Positions 38,095 through 46,662 of a stretch of DNA of 64,000 bases are shown one piece after another. The position numbers were made by a program, and so were the translations under genes. The first letter of the stretch is position 1. The number at the start of each line of letters is the position of its first letter. Below the pieces are notes generated by a model. The model was given only the letters and a program-made list of their open reading frames with translations. It did not search any database and was not told where the DNA came from. Source of the stretch: Haliscomenobacter sp965225875 (GTDB lineage: Bacteria > Bacteroidota > Bacteroidia > Chitinophagales > Saprospiraceae); assembly GCF_965225875.1 (NCBI RefSeq), contig NZ_CBDDBS010000003.1, positions 124,001 to 188,000 of the forward strand. The letters are read 5' to 3'.

Positions 38095-38691
38095 TTACCC
38101 CTTCAACAACGCCTTATCATACTTCTTAAACCCACTTTCAAAAAATCCCTCGAAGGCATCGTGCAGGCGCAAAAACGCCAACATATCGTGATTGAGGATC
38201 ATTTCGGTGTTCTGCAAATTGTTAGCCACTGCCTTTTTCAAACTCTCAAATCCTTCCAAAGGCTTTTCCAACACCGAGTAGGCACAGGCCATGTGGAAAT
38301 AAACCTCGGGATCTTCGTCGTTTTCCTTCAGTGCTTTTTTGAAATCTTCCAAAGCCTCGTTCAACTGATAGGCCTTGAGCTTTTGAATCCCTTCTTGTTT
38401 GGCCTTGTTGGTGTTTTTGGGTAAAAAACCATACGCAACGCGTAGGTCACTGACCACCAGCTTGTCATTCCGTCGCAAATCGAGCAACACCTCTCCGTTG
38501 GCATTTAATTTGGTTGTCAGAACAAACTTTACCTTTTTGCCCTTTTCCAGGACGGTGAATGGATGATCGGTGCCCAAAATCGAAGATTTTTTGGACACAA
38601 CCTGCCCTTTAACGATCACGGTTTCTTCGCCCAACCAGTTGTTGTGGAATTCGATGGTGGTTGCTTCGGAGGTGATTTTTTGGTATTGCAT
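38095..38691 (-). CDS. TPR protein, cytoplasmic
   Basis: 198 residues from the ATG at 38691 (MQYQKITSEATTIEFHNNW); the longer frame is unsupported. The N-terminal half is a beta-rich domain with hydrophobic strands (TIEFHNNWLGEETVIVKGQVVSK). The C-terminal half has two to three tetratricopeptide repeats (NEALEDFKKALKENDEDPEVYFHMACAYSVLEKPLEGFESLKKAV). No enzymatic motif. Role unknown; likely a protein-binding module. Confidence 0.6.
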   Translation of the reverse strand: MQYQKITSEATTIEFHNNWLGEETVIVKGQVVSKKSSILGTDHPFTVLEKGKKVKFVLTTKLNANGEVLLDLRRNDKLVVSDLRVAYGFLPKNTNKAKQEGIQKLKAYQLNEALEDFKKALKENDEDPEVYFHMACAYSVLEKPLEGFESLKKAVANNLQNTEMILNHDMLAFLRLHDAFEGFFESGFKKYDKALLKG

Positions 38692-38826
38692 TGGTGAAAT
38701 TAGAAATGCTTGTAAGTGTAATGTGTTGTTACAAAAGTAGACAAATTCGACAATTACCACTAGGGTTAAACCGCATAATTTGTAAGTTTACGACTCATCA
38801 CTTCAAAACCAAGTAAGCCATACCGT

Positions 38827-41800
38827 ATGAAAATTTTTACAAGGCTTGGGGCAATTATCCTACTTGCTCTCACATTTTCGACTGCCTTTGCGCAGGATAC
38901 TAAAAAATGGGACGTCAACAATCCGCCCGGCACCTACAAAAACGTGTCCTTCAGCACCAACGAAGGCACCTGGATGAACCTCGACGTTTCGCCCGATGGC
39001 AAAGAAATTGCTTTCGACCTTTTGGGCGACATCTACATTCTGCCCATCCAGGGTGGGGAAGCCAAGGTACTGCGGGCTGGCCATGCCTTTGAAGTGCAGC
39101 CCCGTTTCAGCCCCGATGGCAAAAAAATCCTCTTTACCTCCGATGCCGGTGGAGGCGATAATGCCTGGGTGATGGATCGCGACGGCAAAAACGCCCGCCA
39201 AATCACCAAGGAAGACTTCCGCCTGGTCAACAACAGCGTGTGGACTCCCGATGGCGAATACATTATTACCCGCAAGCACTTCACCTCTTCGCGCTCCCTG
39301 GGTGCTGGGGAGTTGTGGATGTACCACCTGAGTGGCGGCAAAGGCATCCAACTCACCCCCCGCAAAAACGACCAGCAAGACCTCAACGAGCCCAGCGCCT
39401 CACCCGATGGCCGCTACGTTTATTACAGTGAAGACATTTACCCGGGTGGTTTTTTCCAATACAACAAAGACCCCAACAACCAGATTTTTGCAATCAAACA
39501 ATTCGATCGGGAAACTGGAAAAATGGAAACTGTTACCGGTGGTGCCGGTGGGGCAGTACGCCCACAAATCTCCCGCGATGGCAAATTGCTGGCCTACGTG
39601 CGGCGGGTGCGTACCCAATCGGTCTTGTACATCCGCAATTTGGAAACCGGGCGCGAATGGCCGGTTTACCACAAGTTGTCAAAGGATCAACAGGAAGCCT
39701 GGACCATCTTTGGGTCTTATCCCGGCTTTGCCTGGTCGCCCGACGACCAATCCATCATCATCTGGGCCAATGGCAAGATCAATAAAGTGGATGTGAATGG
39801 CTTTAACCAGTCCGTTGAAATTCCCTTTACCTGCCAGGTCAATCAAAGGATTTATGATGCGGTCCGTTTCAAACAAGCCCTGAATCCCGCCAACTTTGAC
39901 GCAAAAGTGATCCGGAATGCGGTGACCGCTCCGAATGGCAAATACGTGGTGTTCAACGCAGTGGGTTACTTGTGGAAAAAAGACCTGCCCTCCGGCACTC
40001 CGCAACGTTTGACTAAAGGAAGCGATTTCGAGTTCGAACCTGCTTTTTCGCCCGATGGAAAATCACTGGTTTTTGTGACCCACAACGACAGTACTTCCGG
40101 CACCCTGCAACGCCTGCAATTGGATGGGGGTGCCCTCACTAAATTGAGCAGCGATCCTGGCAATTACCGCAATCCAGCCTATTCCAACGATGGCCAAATG
40201 TTGGTGTTCCGCAAAGACGGTTCCAGTTCCGCCATGGGCCCAGCCAATACCGCCAAGCCAGGGATTTATGTGATGAAGGCCAGCGGCGGCCCAGCTACTT
40301 TTGTCAAAGCCCAGGGTGAAGACCCCCGTTTCAACCTCAAAGGTGACCGTCTCTACTACAACGCTGGCAGCATGATGGCCAGTTGCAAACTGGATGGCTC
40401 CGACGAACGCATCCACCTGCGCAGTACTTATGGCAGTCAGTTTACCCTCTCACCGGACGAAAAATGGATTGCTTTTGTGGACTTGCACAAGGTGTACATT
40501 GCGGCCTTTCCTCATTCGGGCACGACCCTCAATCTGGGCAGCAGTACAGCGGATTTTCCGGTCAAACAGGTGGCTAAAGACGCGGGGATCAACCTGCATT
40601 GGAGTGCGGACAGCAAGTCACTGAACTATACGTTGGGCAACCAATACTTCAACATACCGCTGGAAGACCGCTTTGAATTCATCGCAGGCAAGCCCGATTC
40701 AACGTTCAAAATGCCCGAAAAAGGCATCGACATTGGTTTAAAAGTGTCCATGGACAAACCGACCGGCCTGATTGCCTTCACCAATGCCCGCATCATCACG
40801 ATGAAAGGGGAGCAGGTGATTGAAAAAGGGACAGTATTGGTGGAAGGCAACGTCATCAAGGCAGTGGGATCGGCATCAGCTGTGAGTATTCCGAAGGAAG
40901 CCAAAGTCATCAATTGTGCTGGCAAAACGATTATGCCGGGTCTGATCGACGCCCATGCCCACCCTGGCCATTTCAACTCGGGTTTGACGCCCCAGAAATA
41001 CTGGCCTTATTACGTGAACCTGGCATATGGCGTCACCACGGTACACGACCCTTCGGCGAATACCGAATGGGTTTTTGCGATGAGCGAATTGCAAAAAGCG
41101 GGGGCCATTGCCGGGCCTCGGGTGTTTTCTACGGGAACCATTCTTTACGGTGCAGAAGGCAATTTTAAAGCGGTGGTCAACAACCTGGAGGACGCGCGAA
41201 GTGCCATTCGCCGGACCAAGGTGTTTGGGGCTTTTTCTGTAAAAAGTTACAACCAGCCGCGCCGGGAACAACGCCAGATGATCCTGCAAGCAGCCCGGGA
41301 ACTGGAAATGGAAGTAGTGCCCGAAGGTGGCTCTTTCTTTTACCACAACTTGTCGATGATCCTGGACGGACATACCACGCTGGAGCACAACCTGCCCATT
41401 CACGTACTGCACAACGACGTGATCCAGCTTTGGAAACAGTCCAATACAGCCTACACGCCCACCTTGATCGTGGCCTACGGCGCGGTCACCGGGGAATATT
41501 ACTGGTACCAGCACAGCAATGTTTGGGAAAAACAACGCCTGCTGACTTACACTCCGCGGAGTGTGATCGATACGCGTAGCCGCTACCGCACCATGATCCC
41601 CGAGGAGGAATACGAAAAAGGCCATATTCTGATCTCCCAACAGTTGAAAAAACTCATGGATGTGGGGGTAAAAGTCAACATGGGCGCACACGGCCAACTT
41701 AACGGACTTGGTGCGCACTGGGAAACCTGGATGATGGCGCAAGGTGGCATGAGCAATCACCAGGCGTTGAAAACCGCCACCATCAATCCGGCGCTCAGCC

Positions 41801-42078
41801 TGGGCCTGGATGAGCACATCGGCTCCCTGGAAGTAGGCAAACTGGCCGATTTGCTGGTGCTGGACAAAAATCCGCTGGAGAACATCCAAAATACCGAATT
41901 TATTCGCTACACCATGGTCAATGGCCGCTTGTACGATGCTGAGTCGATGAACGAGGTGGGCAATCAGCCGAAAAAACGCAGCAAGTTTTTCTGGGAATTG
42001 AATAAAAATGCGCAGTATGAGCCGCTGCTGCATGAGGAGACGGAGAGTATTGGAAGGTGTCTGTGTGGGAGACATTAA
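38827..42078 (+). CDS. Secreted amidohydrolase fused to TolB-like beta-propeller
   Basis: 1083 residues with a signal peptide (ends FSTAFA). Residues ~30-620 hold TolB/PD40-type propeller repeats (VSPDGKEIAFDLLGDIY, FSPDGKKILFTSDAGG, SPDGRYVYYSED, FSPDGKSLVFVTHND, LSPDEKWIAFVD). Residues ~650-1050 form an amidohydrolase of the imidazolonepropionase/dipeptidase group: metal site MPGLIDAHAHPGHF, GVTTVHDPSANTEW, a His in GHTTLEHNL, NMGAHGQLNGLGAHWE and the C-terminal composite strand GKLADLLVLDKNPLENI. Such periplasmic propeller-amidohydrolases are common in Bacteroidota; substrate not established. Strong copy of a family with fixed domain order. Confidence 0.88.
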   Translation: MKIFTRLGAIILLALTFSTAFAQDTKKWDVNNPPGTYKNVSFSTNEGTWMNLDVSPDGKEIAFDLLGDIYILPIQGGEAKVLRAGHAFEVQPRFSPDGKKILFTSDAGGGDNAWVMDRDGKNARQITKEDFRLVNNSVWTPDGEYIITRKHFTSSRSLGAGELWMYHLSGGKGIQLTPRKNDQQDLNEPSASPDGRYVYYSEDIYPGGFFQYNKDPNNQIFAIKQFDRETGKMETVTGGAGGAVRPQISRDGKLLAYVRRVRTQSVLYIRNLETGREWPVYHKLSKDQQEAWTIFGSYPGFAWSPDDQSIIIWANGKINKVDVNGFNQSVEIPFTCQVNQRIYDAVRFKQALNPANFDAKVIRNAVTAPNGKYVVFNAVGYLWKKDLPSGTPQRLTKGSDFEFEPAFSPDGKSLVFVTHNDSTSGTLQRLQLDGGALTKLSSDPGNYRNPAYSNDGQMLVFRKDGSSSAMGPANTAKPGIYVMKASGGPATFVKAQGEDPRFNLKGDRLYYNAGSMMASCKLDGSDERIHLRSTYGSQFTLSPDEKWIAFVDLHKVYIAAFPHSGTTLNLGSSTADFPVKQVAKDAGINLHWSADSKSLNYTLGNQYFNIPLEDRFEFIAGKPDSTFKMPEKGIDIGLKVSMDKPTGLIAFTNARIITMKGEQVIEKGTVLVEGNVIKAVGSASAVSIPKEAKVINCAGKTIMPGLIDAHAHPGHFNSGLTPQKYWPYYVNLAYGVTTVHDPSANTEWVFAMSELQKAGAIAGPRVFSTGTILYGAEGNFKAVVNNLEDARSAIRRTKVFGAFSVKSYNQPRREQRQMILQAARELEMEVVPEGGSFFYHNLSMILDGHTTLEHNLPIHVLHNDVIQLWKQSNTAYTPTLIVAYGAVTGEYYWYQHSNVWEKQRLLTYTPRSVIDTRSRYRTMIPEEEYEKGHILISQQLKKLMDVGVKVNMGAHGQLNGLGAHWETWMMAQGGMSNHQALKTATINPALSLGLDEHIGSLEVGKLADLLVLDKNPLENIQNTEFIRYTMVNGRLYDAESMNEVGNQPKKRSKFFWELNKNAQYEPLLHEETESIGRCLCGRH

Positions 42079-42080
42079 GG

Positions 42081-42155
42081 AGTGAAAAGTGAAAAGTGAA
42101 AAGTGAAAAACAGGGGTATTTCGCTTGTTTTTTGTTTTTCACTTTTTGTTTTTTG
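42081..42155. repeat. GTGAAAA heptamer repeat with inverted TTTTTCAC end
   Basis: Four tandem units of AGTGAAA at 42081-42108, then a 30-bp spacer and TTTTTCACTTTTTG as the inverted counterpart. It has the same plan as the GTTGAG/CTCAAC elements but another heptamer. It follows the amidohydrolase stop and may end its transcription. Confidence 0.55.
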
Positions 42156-42205
42156 GGCTTGCTTTCTTGTGTTCTTTTGTTTAATTTTGAAAAAAACTGA
42201 GCACT

Positions 42206-42640
42206 ATGGGACTTGTACATGCGGATATAGAACTGATTAATGGTGACGATTGGTCTGATTTTCGGAGAAAACGTATCCCGGAAAGCGAGGTACGACGCAT
42301 GACAGTCAACATGAACGTTGATTCTGGTGCTTTGATGATGGCGATCAACGAGAACATTCAGGGGCAATTGGGTTTGGAAATCGTGGAAGTGCGTCGGGCT
42401 CAATTGGCGGATGGCACCTTTATTGAATTACCCGTTACGTCACCGATTGAAGTGCGTTTTGCCAATCGCCGCTGTACCACTCAAGCGGTAGTTTTGCCAG
42501 GGTCAACTCAGCCTTTGTTAGGCGCTATCCCGATGGAAGATATGGACGTGTTGATCCATCCAGCTAAACAGGAATTGGTGGTTCATCCTGATCATCCTTA
42601 TTTGGCGCAGTTTGCGATGCGGGGATTTCGCTTAGGTTAA
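42206..42640 (+). CDS. Clan AA (retropepsin-like) aspartic protease
   Basis: 144 residues. The catalytic triad motif is V-D39-S-G-A, followed by hydrophobic strands (LGLEIVEVRRAQLADGTFIELPV), the pattern EVRFANRRCTTQAVVLPG and the second signature PLLGAIPMEDMDVLIHPAKQELVV. This matches the single-domain bacterial clan AA family (which acts as a dimer). The substrate is unknown. It stands 21 bp before a NucS-like nuclease gene of clearly different base composition, so the two are probably unrelated. Confidence 0.82.
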   Translation: MGLVHADIELINGDDWSDFRRKRIPESEVRRMTVNMNVDSGALMMAINENIQGQLGLEIVEVRRAQLADGTFIELPVTSPIEVRFANRRCTTQAVVLPGSTQPLLGAIPMEDMDVLIHPAKQELVVHPDHPYLAQFAMRGFRLG

Positions 42641-42661
42641 ATTAAGAGCACAATCATATCT

Positions 42662-44314
42662 ATGAGAAATAATGTCGAAGACCTGATAAGAGATGATTTA
42701 GCACTGAAACTCCACCTAATATCACCTGATTTAAAGCTGTATAAAAAGGAGTTTTTTCTTAAAAACCCACATGGAACCAGGGGATTTATTGACATTCTTG
42801 CGCAAGACGGCAATGGAAATTACGTTGTTATTGAAGTAAAAAGAAGCAATCAGGCTGCAAGAGAGGCCATCCATGAGCTAATCAAATATGTTGAAGGATT
42901 AAAAGAACAGTTAAGTGTGCGAGAGAGTGAAATTAAACTAATTGTAGCCTCTACTGAATGGACAGAATTAATAGTACCTTTTTCTGCTTTGTATCACAAA
43001 AATAGTTTTGATTTAAAGGGCTTAGAAATCAGAATCAACGAGTCTCATGAGGTTGAAAAAGTTTTAGCTGTTGACCCCTTAAGTGCTACCAAACAGAGGG
43101 TGCTTTCTCCGATTCAGGGGGTCATTTTTTATTCAACTGAAGAATCTCTTCAAAAAGGGCTTGATAGCCATATTCAATCATTTGAATCAAAAAATCTTTT
43201 TGATTTTGTACTTGTTGTGTTGAAGAATGAAAAGATTTCAGATTTTGATTATAGGCAAGGGATAAAAAATGCAATTAAAGCTATGAAAAGTAAGTTTGAT
43301 TGGAATGAAAATGATGACGAAGTAGATATTAATGAAGATACCCTTTTTTTTAATAAGTATGCTGTTTATTCAGCATTCCAAAGAAAGAACAGTATAGAGG
43401 AATACAACGAGATTCTCCGTATTGAACCAGAAATATTTTTAGATGCTAAAAGAAACATCTCATTCACTGATCAATCAGAAGAGAAAGTTTTTGAAGTTTT
43501 GGAGGATGCCGTTTTCAACTCGCTTCCTCCATTGATTTATGGTGAAGACTTTGAAATAGGATACCCAGGTAAATTCATTTCTATGACTTCGGAACAGAAT
43601 TGGGAAATCCTAGAAGTGAAAAGATATGGTAAACTTAAAAATAATCAATTTTTAAGTGATGAAGTTTTACTGAGTGAAATTCAAGGGCTTAATGGTGTTA
43701 CTGCAAACAGATTAGATATAACATTTGCTGCAGACGAAAAGGTTAAATTAACAGAAGCTATACAGAATGTTAAAAGTGCACTCAAGTTTAATATAGTATG
43801 GAGTAATCAAATAGAGTTTGTTTTGAATCAGTGCATGGCTCTAGGTCAAAAAGACGATTTTCTTGTTACGGTAAGAATTTTTACACTTAACAACTTGCTG
43901 TATTCCATGTATCTGGAAATAACGAAAGGTGAAAGATATTTGCCTTTTTTTTGCGTGAGGGTTCAAAGTAAGGATATCTACAAGGATTATGTTGGAATTA
44001 TTGAATGGAATAAAAAAAATATTTCCTTGGAAAGTGTTATCAACGAATTTTATCATGGTGATCCATTCAGTTTTGCAGCTCCTTTGATTTGGGGAGGGAC
44101 GGAAGAAAAAGATTTTCAAATAATTAGGTATTTAGGTCTTAAATATAATATGATCTTGATTGAAAATGGTGAAGACTATTTTTTGTTTGAAGATTACGAA
44201 TTCAGAAAGATAGATAAAGGTTCTCTAAAAAATGGGCCACAGGAAATGATTATCCAAAATCCTAAGTTTATGAGAGATTTAATAGAATTGTTTGACTCTT
44301 ATTTGTGCGTATGA
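42662..44314 (+). CDS. NucS-like nuclease domain protein, AT-rich
   Basis: 550 residues, from the ATG at 42662. The N-terminal part has the restriction-endonuclease-like core D44-(13 residues)-E58-V-K60 (FIDILAQDGNGNYVVIEVKR), with upstream LHLISPDLKLYKKEFFLKNP, as in the DUF91/NucS C-terminal nuclease domain. Residues ~140-550 form an uncharacterised large domain. The coding sequence is far more AT-rich than both neighbours and has many TTT/AAA codons, so it looks recently acquired. A role in anti-phage defence or DNA repair is an inference from the nuclease fold and the composition; no partner methylase or helicase is adjacent. Confidence 0.7.
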   Translation: MRNNVEDLIRDDLALKLHLISPDLKLYKKEFFLKNPHGTRGFIDILAQDGNGNYVVIEVKRSNQAAREAIHELIKYVEGLKEQLSVRESEIKLIVASTEWTELIVPFSALYHKNSFDLKGLEIRINESHEVEKVLAVDPLSATKQRVLSPIQGVIFYSTEESLQKGLDSHIQSFESKNLFDFVLVVLKNEKISDFDYRQGIKNAIKAMKSKFDWNENDDEVDINEDTLFFNKYAVYSAFQRKNSIEEYNEILRIEPEIFLDAKRNISFTDQSEEKVFEVLEDAVFNSLPPLIYGEDFEIGYPGKFISMTSEQNWEILEVKRYGKLKNNQFLSDEVLLSEIQGLNGVTANRLDITFAADEKVKLTEAIQNVKSALKFNIVWSNQIEFVLNQCMALGQKDDFLVTVRIFTLNNLLYSMYLEITKGERYLPFFCVRVQSKDIYKDYVGIIEWNKKNISLESVINEFYHGDPFSFAAPLIWGGTEEKDFQIIRYLGLKYNMILIENGEDYFLFEDYEFRKIDKGSLKNGPQEMIIQNPKFMRDLIELFDSYLCV

Positions 44315-44420
44315 AAAAATGAGTTCTTGATTCCTTCACTTTCTTGATTTATGTCAAGCGCACTCCCCCGAATCCCCTCCATCTTTGTGTCATTCAATCA
44401 CCACACAAAAATCGAGTGCG

Positions 44421-44813
44421 ATGAAAAACGTATTGAAGCTAGAAGAATTGGCCCTGTTGCTGTTGTTTTCAGTAGTTTATTTTCAGTACCTGCAAGGCGG
44501 ATGGGGTTTGTACCTGGGCCTGTTTTTTTTACCCGATTTGGCCTTTTTCCTGTACCTGATCAATCCCAAATGGGGGGCGATAGGTTACAATTTTTTGCAC
44601 CACAAGGGCGTCATGGCGCTGGTCATCCTGCTGGGTTTGTACCTGCAAATCGATCTGATTACCCAGATTGGCCTCATTTTTATGGCGCACAGCAGTTTTG
44701 ACCGGGTGGCAGGTTATGGCCTGAAGTACTTTGACAGTTTTGACCATACCCACCTGGGCTGGATTGGGAAGAGTAAGGGTAAAAATGAGACCCAGCAAGA
44801 GGTGTCACTTTAA
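44421..44813 (+). CDS. DUF4260 membrane protein
   Basis: 130 residues from the ATG at 44421. Three to four hydrophobic helices; conserved features of the DUF4260 family are visible (LLLFSVVYFQYLQGGWGLYLGLFFLPDLAFFLYLINPKWGA as hydrophobic blocks, HSSFDRVAGYGLKY, FDHTHLGWIG near the end). No known function; inner-membrane location. It is convergent with, and overlaps by 9 bp, the next gene. Confidence 0.75.
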   Translation: MKNVLKLEELALLLLFSVVYFQYLQGGWGLYLGLFFLPDLAFFLYLINPKWGAIGYNFLHHKGVMALVILLGLYLQIDLITQIGLIFMAHSSFDRVAGYGLKYFDSFDHTHLGWIGKSKGKNETQQEVSL

Positions 44814-45341
44814 CGGAAGGTTCATTTCCTTATAAAGCCTTTCGACCAATTGAGAATATTCCATGGGGTTTTTGATCGAAACCAAGGGAAATTCCTTTCC
44901 ACCACTGGAAACCCGGATCAGGTAAAAGGGCTCAAACAAAAAACTCTCGTACTGTTTGGAACGAATGTAGCTAGGGTTGCTAATGGTAATGTGCTCTTCG
45001 GGGAAATCCAAAATGTCTTGATCCAGGCGAATATCCCGGCTTTTGTATATGCTGATCAATTTTTGTTCAAAATCAAAAACGACCGTATTGTCCCAGCGCA
45101 AAGGATAATCCGGGAAAAACAAGATGCTGATGGCGATACAACACAATAAAACCTGGAGGATAGTCGTCACTTTCCCCCAATTAAAGGGCGAAAGGATGGG
45201 CTCACCAAAACTGAGTTTTAGGTAAAAATAGAGCACAACGGCCAGGCAAAAGGGCACAACTTTAGACAAAAAGCGCATCCAAAGGCCTTTGGTATCCGAG
45301 GTCAATACGATTTGCTTTTTTGCCGTCATTGTTTTGGACAT
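44805..45341 (-). CDS. Small two-helix membrane protein, unknown
   Basis: 178 residues. Two hydrophobic helices at ~27-45 and ~60-78 are followed by a PH-like soluble part (DNTVVFDFEQKLISIYKSRDI, beta-strand rich, then helix at the end). Bacterial PH-domain membrane proteins have such a layout. The gene begins directly at the stop codon of the upstream saccharopine-dehydrogenase-like gene, so the two are one transcript. Confidence 0.55.
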   Translation of the reverse strand: MSKTMTAKKQIVLTSDTKGLWMRFLSKVVPFCLAVVLYFYLKLSFGEPILSPFNWGKVTTILQVLLCCIAISILFFPDYPLRWDNTVVFDFEQKLISIYKSRDIRLDQDILDFPEEHITISNPSYIRSKQYESFLFEPFYLIRVSSGGKEFPLVSIKNPMEYSQLVERLYKEMNLPLK

Positions 45342-46559
45342 TTATTTCAACTCAAAACTCAAGCCTGCATTGTTCACCAATCGTTCCAAAAGTACGTCAC
45401 CCATCGCCGTGGAGGGAGTCAAGAGGCCATAATTTTCAGGTAAAGTCGATCCATCTTTAGCCAAACACACGGCGCATTCCGCAAGCATTTTGGAGGTAGA
45501 TCCATAGCCCGGGTCCCGGTCCCCTTTGACACTAGCAGTGACCACCTGTCCATCCGGCAATTTGCCAAAAATCAGGAAATAAAAAAAGCCGGATTCGCGA
45601 GCTGCCTGACTGGGGCCTTCCCCTGGTTTGGGCATGCGGCGCAACAGGAGTTTGTAGAGCAAACTACCCGGTTTGGCGGCCATGACCAAACCCAGGCCCA
45701 GGAGAATTGTCCAAGCCTTGAGTCGTCCTTTGAGCCCCTTTCCACTGAGCATGGCTTCTTCGTAAGTGAAGTTTTGACCGTATGGAAACCCCAAGAGGGC
45801 ATGGCTGCGCCGCACCACGCGGGTATTGATGCTCGCCATGACAAAGGGCGCAATCCAGGATTTTGCGACGGGATCATAAACAACCTTTTGCAAGTCCGCC
45901 ACATCCGGTCCCGGGAATTCAGGATCAGGGTTGAGCGTGTAGGGGCGGGCAATGCTGCGTGCATAAGCCCGATCCTTGCGGGCTTCTTGCAGAATGGCCA
46001 ACATGCTGTAAAAAGTACCTCCGCTAAGGCCTCCCTTGGCCGCCTTCAACCGCATACCAATGTGCTGGGCGTATTGGCCAGATTTGGCGTGGATTTGTTT
46101 TTGCAAAAAATACACCCCCATATCCGAGGGAATGGAGTCGAAGCCACAGCAATGCACAATTTTGAGTTGCTTTTGCGCCGCTTCGATGTGGTGCTGATCG
46201 ATCATTTGGCGCACCCAACCCGCTTCGCCGCAGAGGTCGCAGTAATGGGTGCCCGTTTCTACACAAGCTTCTACCAATAGGCTGCCGTATTGGGAGTAAG
46301 GCCCAACGGTGGTACAAATGACCTGACTTTGGGCGGTCATGGCCAGTAAGGAGTTTTTGTCAAAACCATCGGCAAGGATGACTGGAATTTGGGGTAGCCC
46401 CAATTCGTGGAGGACCCCTTTCAACTTCTCTTCATTGCGCCCGGCAACTGCCCAGCGCAAATCCTGACCTGGGTACTTTTGCCCCAAATATTCAGCAACC
46501 AGGCGTCCCGTAAAACCAGTGGCACCCCAAAGAATAATGTCGTATTGTCGATTGTGCAT
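45342..46559 (-). CDS. Saccharopine-dehydrogenase-like oxidoreductase
   Basis: 405 residues. The N-terminal Rossmann motif is IILWGATGFTGRLVAEYL (residues 8-25), followed by WAVAGRNEEKL. The central segment CCGFDSIPSDMGVYFLQKQI is characteristic of the family that includes the trans-acting enoyl reductase of mycobacteria and the eukaryotic SCCPDH proteins. A hydrophobic segment near residue 285 suggests membrane association, as in SCCPDH. True saccharopine dehydrogenase function in lysine metabolism is unlikely. Substrate unknown. Confidence 0.82.
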   Translation of the reverse strand: MHNRQYDIILWGATGFTGRLVAEYLGQKYPGQDLRWAVAGRNEEKLKGVLHELGLPQIPVILADGFDKNSLLAMTAQSQVICTTVGPYSQYGSLLVEACVETGTHYCDLCGEAGWVRQMIDQHHIEAAQKQLKIVHCCGFDSIPSDMGVYFLQKQIHAKSGQYAQHIGMRLKAAKGGLSGGTFYSMLAILQEARKDRAYARSIARPYTLNPDPEFPGPDVADLQKVVYDPVAKSWIAPFVMASINTRVVRRSHALLGFPYGQNFTYEEAMLSGKGLKGRLKAWTILLGLGLVMAAKPGSLLYKLLLRRMPKPGEGPSQAARESGFFYFLIFGKLPDGQVVTASVKGDRDPGYGSTSKMLAECAVCLAKDGSTLPENYGLLTPSTAMGDVLLERLVNNAGLSFELK

Positions 46560-46662
46560 GAAGACGGTTGATTTTTGAAAAACAGGAGTTAGCTGTTCTC
46601 GGATAAAAAAAATGAATGAGTTCAGCCCTCACTTGAACGTTTCGATCACCCAAAACTTAACT

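Noticed and set aside
40876..42075. 399-codon leftward frame inside the amidohydrolase gene
   Set aside because: Antisense shadow; the sense frame holds the metal-binding motifs and propeller repeats.
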